Shown here one piece after another: positions 9,385 through 18,297 of a stretch of 43,508 bases of DNA; within the stretch, counting starts at the first letter, position 1, and each line of letters opens with the position of its first letter. The position numbers and the translations under genes are program-made. This DNA comes from a virus: positions 1-43,508 of IMG/VR virus record IMGVR_UViG_3300036861_000339; one strand, 5' to 3'. A model generated the notes under the pieces. That model searched no databases. It saw nothing but the letters and a program-made list of their open reading frames with translations, and was not told the origin of the DNA.

Positions 9385-10022
9385 GTCAGCGACAAATTCT
9401 AGAAAACTCAATTGATCTTGTGAAGACCGCTAGGGGTCCCGCGAAGATCCTATATGCGGGGTCGGGCGTTCCGATGCCGACACTTATCGAGAACGTCATC
9501 AACCCGACTACAGGAGCGCCAGCCGCAAGCTGGGTTCCATTCGGTCTCACACGTGGTGGAATCAATGTTGTCAAGAATCTCGATATCGCGGTTCGTGATG
9601 ATGTTGACCAAATCATCGGTGCTTACGATCAGGATATCACGGATCGTTCGTATCAGCTTGTAACTCAGCTCGCTGAGGTTCTCTATGATCAAACCCGTCA
9701 GCTCGCAGTCGCGATGGAGATGGGGCAGATCGCAACTACTGTAGTTGCGACCGCTGGACAGCCGACTCAGGTGATGAGGCTTCTGGATGACAATGACAAT
9801 AAGACTGAGGAACGACGTTGGGCTGTTGTCTTCCCGAAGTCAGCGAATGGGAAGCTCCTCGCATTCGTCTTCCGACGTGGTGCGGTTGCTGGTGGGGAGA
9901 AGACTATGAGATTTGATAAGAACGATCCCGCTAGTCCAGCGCTCGATCTTCGGTTTTTCCCGGAGATTGCTACCACAATCCAGGCCGAGGATCAGTACGG
10001 CCGTATCTTCGAGATTGAGTAA
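9381..10022 (+). CDS. Major tail (tube) protein candidate
   Basis: A 213-aa protein with a GTG start overlapping the previous stop (GTGA). Features typical of siphovirus tube proteins are an early segment with WVPFGLTRGGINV, a beta-rich body, and a C-terminal stretch with FFPEIATTIQAEDQYGRIF. It lies immediately before the tail-assembly chaperone pair and the tape measure, the standard position of the tube gene. Confidence 0.7.
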   Translation: MSQRQILENSIDLVKTARGPAKILYAGSGVPMPTLIENVINPTTGAPAASWVPFGLTRGGINVVKNLDIAVRDDVDQIIGAYDQDITDRSYQLVTQLAEVLYDQTRQLAVAMEMGQIATTVVATAGQPTQVMRLLDDNDNKTEERRWAVVFPKSANGKLLAFVFRRGAVAGGEKTMRFDKNDPASPALDLRFFPEIATTIQAEDQYGRIFEIE

Positions 10023-10525
10023 TGGCTGAGAGGCGGCAAGCAGCTCGGCGTGAACCCATTGAAGTGGAACTTCAGGATGGGCGAGTCTTTATCGCTCATC
10101 CTCTCCCTTGGATGGTAGCTAATGATCTTGGCAATGAAATCGTTCGACAAAATCTAGAAGCAGCGAACGAGCTTGTCAGGATGTGGGTTAGTGATTCCGG
10201 GTTGCCTGAGTTACAGATGCAATTCGCTAAGAAGATTACTGACTGGCAAACAGTGTTTAGGATGGCTTATCCAGATGAGTCCATCGATAAGTTCAATACT
10301 CCTAATGCTCCCAGTTTGGACGAGTCAGCGGATCTTATCTTGGCAGCTCTTGATGTAAATCATCTAGAACACATCAAGCATCTAGTCGACCCAAACTACC
10401 AGCCCCCGATGATTCCTGGTGGGACCAATTCCTCACAGGAGACGGAGGGGGAGAGTGGGAAGAAGACAACATCTATTCCAGACTCAGACTCTCAGGGTTC
10501 AGCCGAGTTGACGCCCTTGACTTGA
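10022..10525 (+). CDS. Tail-assembly chaperone, short form (gpG-like)
   Basis: A 167-aa, helical, acidic protein read in the zero frame between the tail tube and tape-measure genes. N-terminal text EVELQDGRVFIAHPLPW and the helix ending near LEHIKHLVDPNYQPP are typical of chaperone G proteins. After about residue 129 the sequence becomes low-complexity (Ser, Thr, Glu), as expected where the real product often shifts to another frame. The ATG follows the tube gene stop (TAATG). Confidence 0.8.
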   Translation: MAERRQAARREPIEVELQDGRVFIAHPLPWMVANDLGNEIVRQNLEAANELVRMWVSDSGLPELQMQFAKKITDWQTVFRMAYPDESIDKFNTPNAPSLDESADLILAALDVNHLEHIKHLVDPNYQPPMIPGGTNSSQETEGESGKKTTSIPDSDSQGSAELTPLT

Positions 10526-10725
10526 CGAGAGGAGAGATGTTGAGTATTCTTGGTGTTTGGATTGAAGCTAAATGGGACGTTCGTAGATGGGAACTTGCTC
10601 TTAGGACTGACAAACCAGTCGAAGTTTATCAGGAGATGCTCGCCGATAAGCGGGCTGATGAAAATGCCCCGAAAATCAGCGAACTCAGTCAGCAGGAACA
10701 AGACTGGTTGAGGAATAGCGGATGA
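10022..10725 (+). CDS. Tail-assembly chaperone, long form (gpGT-like), by predicted -1 frameshift
   Basis: Predicted join 10022-10408 with 10408-10725, giving about 234 aa. The -1 frame is open from 10354 to 10725 and at the CCCCCG run (10403-10408) it continues QPP with DDSWWDQFLTGDG and then SGFSRVDALDLTRGEM, which is chaperone T-like. Without frameshifting this frame has only a TTG at 10522 as start, which would cut off the conserved WW segment. The T part ends on an ATGA overlap with the tape-measure gene. Frameshifted G/GT pairs are well known in long-tailed phages; the exact slip site is my inference. Confidence 0.7.
10403..10408 (+). other. Probable -1 ribosomal slippage site (CCCCCG)
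   Basis: Zero-frame codons are CAG-CCC-CCG-ATG. Sliding back one base lets the second Pro tRNA re-pair on CCC and the next codon read GAT. The resulting junction, YQPP followed by DDSWW, matches how G and T chaperone halves normally join. The heptamer is not a perfect XXXYYYZ because the base before the C run is G. Confidence 0.55.
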
Positions 10726-13154
10726 CAAGTACTCGCGGCAATCCAAGAATTGGCCAGAGCGGCAGTTCCCTAACATCTCTGGGAGCGGTCGGTGGACCAC
10801 GAGGTACTGCGGCGGGAGCTCTGCGAGTACTTGTAGAGTTCCTGACCCAGTATGATCCTAAAGCAATTCAACAACTCGAGGGTGATCTTCAAGGGCTCAG
10901 CCAGCTTGAAGAGAAGCTGGGTAATGATCAGATCAAGATTGCTGATAGGGTTGCTAAGCAACGGCAGAAGATCACGGAATCAGAAGCTCTAATTCAAGCC
11001 AAATTTACTGATCGACAAGCAAAAGCTGCACTCAAGCAGAGTCAGGTTCTTAGAACTACTGGACGGCCCTCTGATACTCGTCAGGCCCAACAACTCCTTT
11101 CATTTGCCATCAAACGACAGGGGCTTTCAGCAAGCGAAGAAAAGATCGTTAGAAATCTAGTTGGAGCTAGAACTCGACTAGTCGCTTTGGAGAAGCAAGC
11201 ACTTTCTATCTCTGCTGACCGACTGGCTGTGGAAGAACAAGAACAAGCAGTTTCTGGACAGCTAAGCCAATTTCAGCAACTTAGAGCTAATCTTCCTAGT
11301 AAGCTTGGTGGTCTAGCTCTGGGAGCAGTTGGTGGCCTCGTTGGTGGGGCAATCATCGGTGTAGGTTTCCAAGCTGCTCAGGAAGCCCTCGATGCAATCG
11401 CTGAGGGTATTAAAGATCTTATCGACCCCGCACGTCACGCGCGTGAGGCAATTCATGACATTGGTCCAGAAATCGAAGCTCTTGCCACAGAGGGGGTTTC
11501 TCGAACACAAGCAGCAGCTGCTTTCCTGAAATCATTGGGGATTAATGCGGATGAAGCTACAGTATCAATCTTATCTGAGGCCGCAGCTCAAGACAAACTT
11601 TCTGAGTCTCTTGATAAGCAGGCTTCTATCAATGAGATTAAGCAGCATGCAGATGCTCTAGAAATCGAGAACGTTAAGCGTAAGGCGGCGGAACTCATCG
11701 CTGAAGCTACAGCTAGCGGCGACCTAATCACTGTCAAGAAACAGGTCGGTAAGGGCCAAATAGAAGTAGCGGACGCGGCTTTCTATGAAGCTCTAGCTCA
11801 TAGCATTCTACGAATTGAACTTGATAAGATGAAGCAAGCTTCTGACGAGGCAACTGCGGCTCAGGCGAGACTTGAAGCTCAGATGCAAGCTACAGCTGCT
11901 CTTGCTTCTATCGCAGCGCGAGCCCTAGCAGAAGCTATTGGAGCTGGAGCAGGAGCGCTCACAAGCCCCTTCGACGAAAAGATCCAGGCACTGCGGGATG
12001 CTAGTTCAGAAAGTGCCAGAACTCGAGCAATTCAAGCTAAGATCGATGCACTTCAGAATACTAGTGGTGATACCAGTAGAAACAAAGAGCTTGCTAATAT
12101 TGCCCAAGAAAGAGAACTCATTCTCCTTCGTCAGAGACTTCGTCTGCTCGGTGCTAATATCGACTTGGATAAATTCTCTGGCAAGTTCTTGCTTGAAGCA
12201 ATCAATGCTAAGATTAAGGCTCTAGATAAACAGGCCGCAGCTCAGGATCGCCTTAATAGAGAACTTGATCTCCAGCTTAGAGCCTCTCAAGTTCTGAAGC
12301 GACAAGAGGGTGAGAGTGTCTCTGACTTCCTCCAGCGTCGTGCAAAGGAGAACCGAGACGTTCTCTCAGAGCAGCGTGCTCTAGAAACTGAGAAGGTCAA
12401 GGAGAGGCTGCAAGAGCTTCAAGAGAAGACTCAGGATGAAGTCGCGCTCGCTGAACTCGCAGAGCGCAAGAAAAATGCTCTAGCGAAGAGTGGCACTGAT
12501 AGTCGAATCAAGCAACTGCAGAAGGAACTTGAGGCATCGAAGAAAGCTGATGCAGCTGCTCTTAAGAACAAGATTGCTGCTCTCGAAAAAGAGCGTGACG
12601 CCCTCAAGAAACAGGCTGACAACGCCGAGTACTACGCCACTGTGGCAGCCAATGATGAGATTAGACAGGCCATTCGAGCTGCTAACTCTATCGAGAAGAT
12701 CGCTCAGTTGAGCGGTGCTTCTCGTGGACTATACGCGGCCAAAGCATTCTTGACGGCGTTGCTTCAGTCAGGAGTATTGAGTCCAGAAGACGTCAAGCAG
12801 GTTCAAGCAGCTATCGATCGAATCAGTGGTACTTTGGGTGCCCTCGCTGAACAGCAGTACAATATCGGACGAAATGCCATCGTGAAAGAGGGGCGACCAG
12901 CTTTCGCTAGTGGTGGTTTCATCCCGTTGAATACTGGTTCTACCCCATTCGGGAGCAGTGCTCAGTTCGGTGAGAAGGGTACTGAAGCTGGAATGCTAGT
13001 GCTTACTACCGACATGCTGAATAAGATGAAGAACAAAGGAACGGGTCAAGAAGGGATCGGTCAGGTCAATATCTACCGATCAGATGATCCACAGAGAGAT
13101 TACTGGCGGACTAAGCGTGCTGTCAGGGATGGGATTTCGGAGGCACTCCATTGA
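10722..13154 (+). CDS. Tape measure protein
   Basis: An 810-aa protein, almost wholly alpha-helical and rich in Ala, Gln, Lys and Glu, with long coiled-coil stretches. A Gly-rich hydrophobic segment at residues ~195-216 (LGGLALGAVGGLVGGAII) is the usual membrane-active part of tape measures. By the common rule of about 1.5 angstroms per residue the tail would be near 120 nm. It starts on ATGA overlap with the chaperone gene and is the largest helical protein in the late block. No peptidase or lysozyme domain is evident. Confidence 0.9.
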   Translation: MTSTRGNPRIGQSGSSLTSLGAVGGPRGTAAGALRVLVEFLTQYDPKAIQQLEGDLQGLSQLEEKLGNDQIKIADRVAKQRQKITESEALIQAKFTDRQAKAALKQSQVLRTTGRPSDTRQAQQLLSFAIKRQGLSASEEKIVRNLVGARTRLVALEKQALSISADRLAVEEQEQAVSGQLSQFQQLRANLPSKLGGLALGAVGGLVGGAIIGVGFQAAQEALDAIAEGIKDLIDPARHAREAIHDIGPEIEALATEGVSRTQAAAAFLKSLGINADEATVSILSEAAAQDKLSESLDKQASINEIKQHADALEIENVKRKAAELIAEATASGDLITVKKQVGKGQIEVADAAFYEALAHSILRIELDKMKQASDEATAAQARLEAQMQATAALASIAARALAEAIGAGAGALTSPFDEKIQALRDASSESARTRAIQAKIDALQNTSGDTSRNKELANIAQERELILLRQRLRLLGANIDLDKFSGKFLLEAINAKIKALDKQAAAQDRLNRELDLQLRASQVLKRQEGESVSDFLQRRAKENRDVLSEQRALETEKVKERLQELQEKTQDEVALAELAERKKNALAKSGTDSRIKQLQKELEASKKADAAALKNKIAALEKERDALKKQADNAEYYATVAANDEIRQAIRAANSIEKIAQLSGASRGLYAAKAFLTALLQSGVLSPEDVKQVQAAIDRISGTLGALAEQQYNIGRNAIVKEGRPAFASGGFIPLNTGSTPFGSSAQFGEKGTEAGMLVLTTDMLNKMKNKGTGQEGIGQVNIYRSDDPQRDYWRTKRAVRDGISEALH

Positions 13155-13594
13155 ATCCTAATCTGATCTATCTTTCGCACGCAACCTACGTCGGTCCATC
13201 AGGCGCTACAGCGGCAGCGACCTACGCTTTCTTCACCAAGGACCTCAAATCTCCAGCTGAACCCAGGGCTATCGACAAGGATATAGTAGTCAATCAGAAC
13301 GGTAAATTCAAGTACATCTATGACAATGGTCCTGGGTTCAGACAATTCCCGCCATTCTCAATTCTTTGTGAAGCTAGATTTGAGATTTTGTTGGGTGGCG
13401 GACCAGATACTCAGTATGCTAGACTTCGAGAGATGTGGGAGCATAGGGGGTTGCTCGGTTTGAAAGTACCAGATGGAACTTACACTATAGCATGGTCATC
13501 TGATCTTGACCAAAACTTCAGGGTGTTTCCCATCACTGCTGGGGCAACCCAGATAGAACGCGAAATCGTCGTCCAGTTCGAGGAAGCACAATGA
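13151..13594 (+). CDS. Putative distal-tail or minor tail protein
   Basis: A 147-aa protein with a TTG start overlapping the tape-measure stop (TTGA). It is beta-rich with segments FPPFSILCEARFEILLGG and YARLREMWEHRGLLGLKVPDG, which resemble the compact beta domain of distal-tail adaptor proteins. Location directly after the tape measure supports this. The stop overlaps the next ATG (ATGA). Confidence 0.55.
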   Translation: MNPNLIYLSHATYVGPSGATAAATYAFFTKDLKSPAEPRAIDKDIVVNQNGKFKYIYDNGPGFRQFPPFSILCEARFEILLGGGPDTQYARLREMWEHRGLLGLKVPDGTYTIAWSSDLDQNFRVFPITAGATQIEREIVVQFEEAQ

Positions 13595-14211
13595 GCGGCA
13601 ACACCAACTTTCCTACAGCTCTGGACGACAATACCTCACTCATAGATGTCACCGATGGGGTAAGTTCTATCGCAGCTGCTCATCACAATAACTTGAAAGA
13701 AGCAGTCAAAGCTCTAGAAGCTAAAGTGGGCATCTTCAATACTGGTGCTCCCACTTCGTTAGATTACCGTCTTGGACATCCAACTTCGGGACATACCCAT
13801 GATGGTGCTTCCGGAAATGGTGGACCACTCTCAGCTTCAGCACTGACTGGGTTTCAGGTTCCTCGTCATATCGTTCAGTGGTATTATCAGGGATCAGTAC
13901 CATCTGGAGCTAGCCTAGGCGCCCCTGTGGTTTTCTCTCGAACGATGCAGTTGGAATCAGTTAACGTACAGATGAGACGAGCTCCATCTGGAGCAACTGC
14001 TGCATTCGATGTCAACTTCGGTCCCACTTCTGTGTGGGTGGCCTCTCAGGGATTGCGTCCCATCCTTCCGGCAGGAACCGCAACGTATGCGCACGCTAGT
14101 CCCAATCTAGTAACTTATCCCTCTGGCACACTTCTGACAATTGATGCTGATAAGGTAGGAACTAACGAACCGGGTTCTGACGTCTCCATTGTCTTCATCT
14201 TCAAGGAATAG
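13591..14211 (+). CDS. Minor tail or fibre protein
   Basis: A 206-aa protein beginning NFPTALDDNTSLIDVTDG, followed by a helix with HHNNLKEAVKALEAKVG. This head is widespread at the N terminus of phage fibre-like proteins. A short GHPTSGHTHDG linker follows (HxH-type, often metal-binding in trimeric fibres), then a beta-rich C-terminal domain of ~110 residues. The late-operon position between tail-tip genes fits a fibre or appendage. Receptor specificity cannot be read from the sequence. Confidence 0.65.
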   Translation: MSGNTNFPTALDDNTSLIDVTDGVSSIAAAHHNNLKEAVKALEAKVGIFNTGAPTSLDYRLGHPTSGHTHDGASGNGGPLSASALTGFQVPRHIVQWYYQGSVPSGASLGAPVVFSRTMQLESVNVQMRRAPSGATAAFDVNFGPTSVWVASQGLRPILPAGTATYAHASPNLVTYPSGTLLTIDADKVGTNEPGSDVSIVFIFKE

Positions 14212-14213
14212 CG

Positions 14214-16772
14214 ATGCCAGCCAATATCTACGGTACAGGAGTTCTATACGGCACGGGCGCGCTCTATGGTAGGATCGGCGCGCTGTTGTCAGGTGCTCAA
14301 GATCTCACTGTTCGTGAAACTGCTTTGAAAGTCTCCATCATAGACGAGCGAGTCAATAGATGGGAATTCTTCACTGGAGACGGAGATCCAGTTAATAGAG
14401 ACTTCCTACCACAGGGAAATAACGCAACTCTTCAAACTTACTGGTCTTATCGATCTCAGCATGCTGTAGTGAAATTGGCCAACGGTAATATCTACCGTGT
14501 AAGAGTTGGAGATGGGTCGTTAAGCGATTTCAATATCTACGATCAAACCATCACTGACCCAACCGTCGCATCTCAGTGGCATTCGTGGAGTCTTCTTTAT
14601 TCAGGAACTCATTTCGCAGTAGCAGTTGCTGCTAATGGAAGCACTCCGCATGTGTACTCAACGAAGTCGGATGGGCTCTACAGAGATAACGTTCTCAAGT
14701 GGTCACGAAGTGGCCTAATTCTCATTCGCCCTGTGGAGAATACTTTCGACGCTCTCTTTATCGGAGAGGTGAGAGAAGACGCCGTAGACGGGGCGGGCAT
14801 CTACAGGACTATCGACTTCTGGTACACTAACGATATCATGGCGACTACGCCAGCTAGAGATCCTGTCAACTATCGATGGTACTCTAACGGGATTGAAGCC
14901 CAGCTGTTGACTGATGGAACGGTTATCAGATATCAGGTGATGCCACGATACGATCCACGTTCCAGAAACAATGGCGACTCTATCACCGTCTGCAAGATGC
15001 CTTCAATCTCTACTAATGATCCGTCTGCCCCCAGATTGGTCAGGGGACTCGCTGGTGAAGTAGGGCATAATCTTATCAGAAGTCCTTTGGTCAGTGGTCC
15101 ACTCAGTGACGGATACTACTACCTTCTTTACTCAGAGGGGCACCGCGATAACGATTACGAGCTGACTGAGAATCCAGGACAGAGCACCCAATGGCAACGC
15201 TCCAAAGATGGAATTCATTGGTCAGAGCCAGTAACTTCTGGAACTCCTTTAAGTAAATTGGTAGAGCATTCTGGGTATGTCTGGATCGTCAGTTATGAGA
15301 ACATCTGGCGTAGACCAGCAACTTCCGTTCTGTACGATATCTCTAACTACGTACCTCGCCTATCGTTCGAAATCCCACGAGACAACCAAGAAGCTGGCGG
15401 CGAGTGTACCGTAGCTAATCCAGATGGAATTAACGCCGCAATTCTTAACTTGTCCGACCGAAGGATGAAAGTAGAAATCGGATTAAGGACTTCAACTGGG
15501 ACCTATGAATATGCCGAGTTCAATGACTGGTGGATTAAGAGAGCTACTAAAGTCATTGATGGGGCGGCCAATCGAATCACTGTCTCATTTGGTGATATCT
15601 GGACACGACTGAACTCCAGTCTACGTGATACATTCAACTTCGTGGGTCAACTAAAGTGGAATGATTGGGGCACCAGTCGAAGGAATAAGAAGTTTAACTA
15701 CTTCTTTGTCAGTGACACTGCCCCTGTGGAGAACGGCAGTCATCTAGCTACTAAAGGCATAGTTCTCTATACTGGCTGGAAAGGACAGAATGCTACTGCA
15801 AAGGTTCACTTCAGTTCAGTAGTTGGTAATCCCTGTATCGTCTTCAGATACATTGATGCCAAGAATTATCAGCGCATTGAGAAGAATGGTTCTACTCTTT
15901 ATCTCTATGATAAGGTCAACAATGTAGATACTCAAATTGCTAGCGCCGCTTGTTCATCAGATACTAGTCCGACTCTGATGGTGGTCTTCAAGTGGTTTAC
16001 TTATGAAGCGTACGTGGATGACGTGTTAGTCTTCTCGGGCTCTTATCTAGATCAGCCCAATGTGAAACCTGGTTATGTAGGATTCAAAGCAACTAGTTAT
16101 TCTATCAATACTTTTTCATTGACCGACTGGGAACCTATCATCACAGAAGAAGAATTGATTCGTACTGCGTTGGCGATGGGCGACTATCACGACGTAATCA
16201 CTGGAGAAAGTTCAGCTGAAGAGCTAGCTATCATTTGGGGACCACAGACGGATGTTCCTACACCTGGGGATGGGTTGCGCAGCGCTCTCGAGGCGATGAA
16301 ATGGGACTTGGTCTGGAATGATGGACGAGTCCGAGTCGGTAGTTTCAAATCTACTGACATCATCAAGATCATCGAAGATCGAGTCGTTAAGACCGACTAT
16401 GTAGATGAAGCCAGTAGACGCATCAACATGGCAGCTGTCGATGGCAATGAGGATCCTTGGCTTGAAACTGACGTTGCAGATACACAAGCACGTGATCGTC
16501 AGATTTCTGCATACTTTGATCTACCAGAATTGACCACCTCTGATGCAGTCCGTGAACGAGCATTGGAGGAGATTAGAAAAGGTAAGATGGGGAGAACTCC
16601 TGGCGGTCAAGTGCCACTCTTCTTCGACCTGTGGCGCATGGATGTGATCACTTGGGTGGATAATGCCGGTGAATCATTCAACACTAGAGTAGAGGGTATC
16701 TCGGCTGAGATTGAACAAGGTATGGAACCGTCTCAGCGAGAGACTCTAGATCTGAGTTTGCTCGATGCCTAG
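14214..16772 (+). CDS. Large tail-tip (hub or spike-like) protein with lectin-like domain
   Basis: An 852-aa protein. Residues ~50-370 look like beta-propeller or sialidase-like repeats (SKDGIHWSEP, WRRPATS). From ~375 (YDISNYVPRLSFEIPRDNQEAGG) begins a hub-like domain of the kind found in siphovirus tail-tip proteins. Residues ~500-650 resemble a concanavalin-like sandwich (FRYIDAKNYQRIEKNG, YVDDVLVFSG), and the C-terminal part returns to hub-like sequence (RIEGIS-type ending). It is the largest gene of the tail-tip block. A role in adsorption is inferred. Confidence 0.65.
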   Translation: MPANIYGTGVLYGTGALYGRIGALLSGAQDLTVRETALKVSIIDERVNRWEFFTGDGDPVNRDFLPQGNNATLQTYWSYRSQHAVVKLANGNIYRVRVGDGSLSDFNIYDQTITDPTVASQWHSWSLLYSGTHFAVAVAANGSTPHVYSTKSDGLYRDNVLKWSRSGLILIRPVENTFDALFIGEVREDAVDGAGIYRTIDFWYTNDIMATTPARDPVNYRWYSNGIEAQLLTDGTVIRYQVMPRYDPRSRNNGDSITVCKMPSISTNDPSAPRLVRGLAGEVGHNLIRSPLVSGPLSDGYYYLLYSEGHRDNDYELTENPGQSTQWQRSKDGIHWSEPVTSGTPLSKLVEHSGYVWIVSYENIWRRPATSVLYDISNYVPRLSFEIPRDNQEAGGECTVANPDGINAAILNLSDRRMKVEIGLRTSTGTYEYAEFNDWWIKRATKVIDGAANRITVSFGDIWTRLNSSLRDTFNFVGQLKWNDWGTSRRNKKFNYFFVSDTAPVENGSHLATKGIVLYTGWKGQNATAKVHFSSVVGNPCIVFRYIDAKNYQRIEKNGSTLYLYDKVNNVDTQIASAACSSDTSPTLMVVFKWFTYEAYVDDVLVFSGSYLDQPNVKPGYVGFKATSYSINTFSLTDWEPIITEEELIRTALAMGDYHDVITGESSAEELAIIWGPQTDVPTPGDGLRSALEAMKWDLVWNDGRVRVGSFKSTDIIKIIEDRVVKTDYVDEASRRINMAAVDGNEDPWLETDVADTQARDRQISAYFDLPELTTSDAVRERALEEIRKGKMGRTPGGQVPLFFDLWRMDVITWVDNAGESFNTRVEGISAEIEQGMEPSQRETLDLSLLDA

Positions 16773-17034
16773 AGAACGAGCGAAACTATCTGTTCAGGAA
16801 CTATCAGCCATTGAGAATAGACATCGTGTCTATCGAGCATTCCTCGCAGAAGAATATGACGGTATTGGACAGTATGTTCATATCACTCTTTCGAGGAATG
16901 CTGTGACTGTCGGAGTTCGTGCCCGAGTAGGTTCTGGGGACTTCGGCACAGGGCAGAAGATTCCAGAGGGAACTCTGGTGACGGTCGCTTCTTATCGTGG
17001 TCACCTTGAGATTTTGTCCTTAGGTGCGAAGTGA
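16765..17034 (+). CDS. Small tail-tip domain protein, paralogue of the next gene's N terminus
   Basis: An 89-aa protein overlapping the previous gene by eight bases. The segment AEEYDGIGQYVHITLS, then SGDFGTGQKIPEGTLV and RGHLEIL, forms a small beta barrel-like domain. The same domain opens the next protein (AETYDGIGQVVKVQMS, AGDFGGQRIFPAGTPV, RGQLEVL). The two are therefore tandem paralogues, one stand-alone and one fused. Function unknown; likely part of the tail tip. Confidence 0.65.
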   Translation: MPRERAKLSVQELSAIENRHRVYRAFLAEEYDGIGQYVHITLSRNAVTVGVRARVGSGDFGTGQKIPEGTLVTVASYRGHLEILSLGAK

Positions 17035-17939
17035 CACGCGTAGGCGCGCGTCGGCGAGTCTCTGAAGTATCACGTAGACCAGCGCGTATAGTCAAGGCGT
17101 ATCTTGCAGAAACTTATGACGGTATAGGACAGGTCGTCAAGGTGCAGATGTCTCTGGGAGGAGTAACGTCTGCTTTAAATGCAAGGATTGCTGCTGGTGA
17201 TTTCGGAGGTCAGCGAATTTTTCCAGCTGGTACGCCTGTCATCATCACTTCTATTCGTGGACAGCTTGAAGTGCTATTAGGTAATATTCCCCAGCTCTGC
17301 GTGTTTCTAGATAACTTCGAACGACAAGAATCTACTCCCGGTCTCATTAGTTATGATGATACAGCTTGGGTCTATGATTCTGGAGTCGGTAACGTAATTC
17401 CAGTAACAGACGGAGAAAACCTAGCGATCAACTTCACAGCAGCTAATCGTCTTGCTTACCAATACTTCGATGTACTTGTTGGAACTGTCCCTGATCTTCT
17501 GAAAAAGACTGAAGCCTTCTCTTTCAGAGCAAGGTTCAAACAATCAGCTATCACTACTAATGGGATTGACACCGTTCGCTTCGAGTGGTATAACGCCGCT
17601 CGTTCTGGAGTCATCACTTTTCTGCTTAGCTTGCGATCAGGTTCTTCTACCATTCGACTTGTCATGCCAAATGAGTTTTCCTCTTCCATTTCAATCCCCA
17701 CTCTTCTAGTAGATACTTGGTATATCGCACATCTAGATGTAAAAGCGGGTTCTTACGGAAGAGCGAAAATTTATAAAGAGGATGATGGACCCGGGGATTG
17801 GATTATTAATCTAGGCGAGACGTCCAATTTCGACCTCTCTACTTCCCCCTTGTGGGACTTCACTAATGAATTACAGAATGGATACATCATGACCAGGCTG
17901 TATTCAGATCTAAAATTTTGCCCACCTGAAGAACCCTAA
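17031..17939 (+). CDS. Minor tail protein: barrel domain plus lectin-like domain
   Basis: A 302-aa protein with a GTG start overlapping the previous stop (GTGA). Residues 1-85 are the barrel-like domain shared with the preceding protein. Residues ~90-300 look like a concanavalin/LamG-type sandwich (FLDNFERQESTPGL near its start, AFSFRARFKQS, WYIAHLDVKAGSYGRAKIY), similar in style to modules in the 1217-aa and 852-aa proteins. Carbohydrate binding at the tail tip is a reasonable inference. Confidence 0.65.
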   Translation: MTRVGARRRVSEVSRRPARIVKAYLAETYDGIGQVVKVQMSLGGVTSALNARIAAGDFGGQRIFPAGTPVIITSIRGQLEVLLGNIPQLCVFLDNFERQESTPGLISYDDTAWVYDSGVGNVIPVTDGENLAINFTAANRLAYQYFDVLVGTVPDLLKKTEAFSFRARFKQSAITTNGIDTVRFEWYNAARSGVITFLLSLRSGSSTIRLVMPNEFSSSISIPTLLVDTWYIAHLDVKAGSYGRAKIYKEDDGPGDWIINLGETSNFDLSTSPLWDFTNELQNGYIMTRLYSDLKFCPPEEP

Positions 17940-18133
17940 TGGATCCAATTCTGAGAGAGCTTTTAGGATATGGAGTATTGGGACTGGTTTTAGTCCTAGC
18001 TATGATTGGTTGGATTGAATTCAAACCAATAGTTGATGAAAGAAAGGCACGTGAGAAGACTAAAGATGAAATCATCGCCAAATTAGCGGACGCGATCGAA
18101 AGGATCGCCGATAAGATCGAGGCGAGACTATGA
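17939..18133 (+). CDS. Single-span membrane protein, holin-like
   Basis: A 64-aa protein with one strong membrane segment (YGVLGLVLVLAMIGWIEF) followed by a charged helix of alternating Lys, Glu and Asp (ERKAREKTKDEIIAKLADAI). It starts one base inside the previous stop (TAATG). Small size, one span and a charged tail beside other membrane proteins and a putative lysin suggest a holin or holin partner. Membrane topology alone does not prove it. Confidence 0.6.
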   Translation: MDPILRELLGYGVLGLVLVLAMIGWIEFKPIVDERKAREKTKDEIIAKLADAIERIADKIEARL

Positions 18134-18297
18134 TCAATTGGCTCAAGAGCTTACGGAGACACCTCTTCGGAAAGACCGAAAATGAAATTCGTGAAGAGGT
18201 TTATCAAGAGCCTACGATCAAGCATGCCCGTGAAGGTTTACAAAGGGTTGACTGGATTTTGGTAGAACTTCAAAAGCTTGAAAGGAAGCGTAGATGA
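18130..18297 (+). CDS. 55-aa protein in the lysis-type cassette
   Basis: A short gene starting MINWLKSLRRHLFGKTENE and ending LVELQKLERKRR. Both ends overlap neighbours by four bases (ATGA with the preceding stop and ATGA with the next start), which is strong support for translation. It is basic with a possible amphipathic N-terminal helix and no full membrane span. Function unknown; it may act with the flanking membrane proteins. Confidence 0.7.
   Translation: MINWLKSLRRHLFGKTENEIREEVYQEPTIKHAREGLQRVDWILVELQKLERKRR

Noticed and set aside
10522-10725. Independent 67-aa gene from the TTG at 10522
   Set aside because: The conserved WW segment of the same frame lies upstream of this TTG, so a -1 frameshift product is the better reading.
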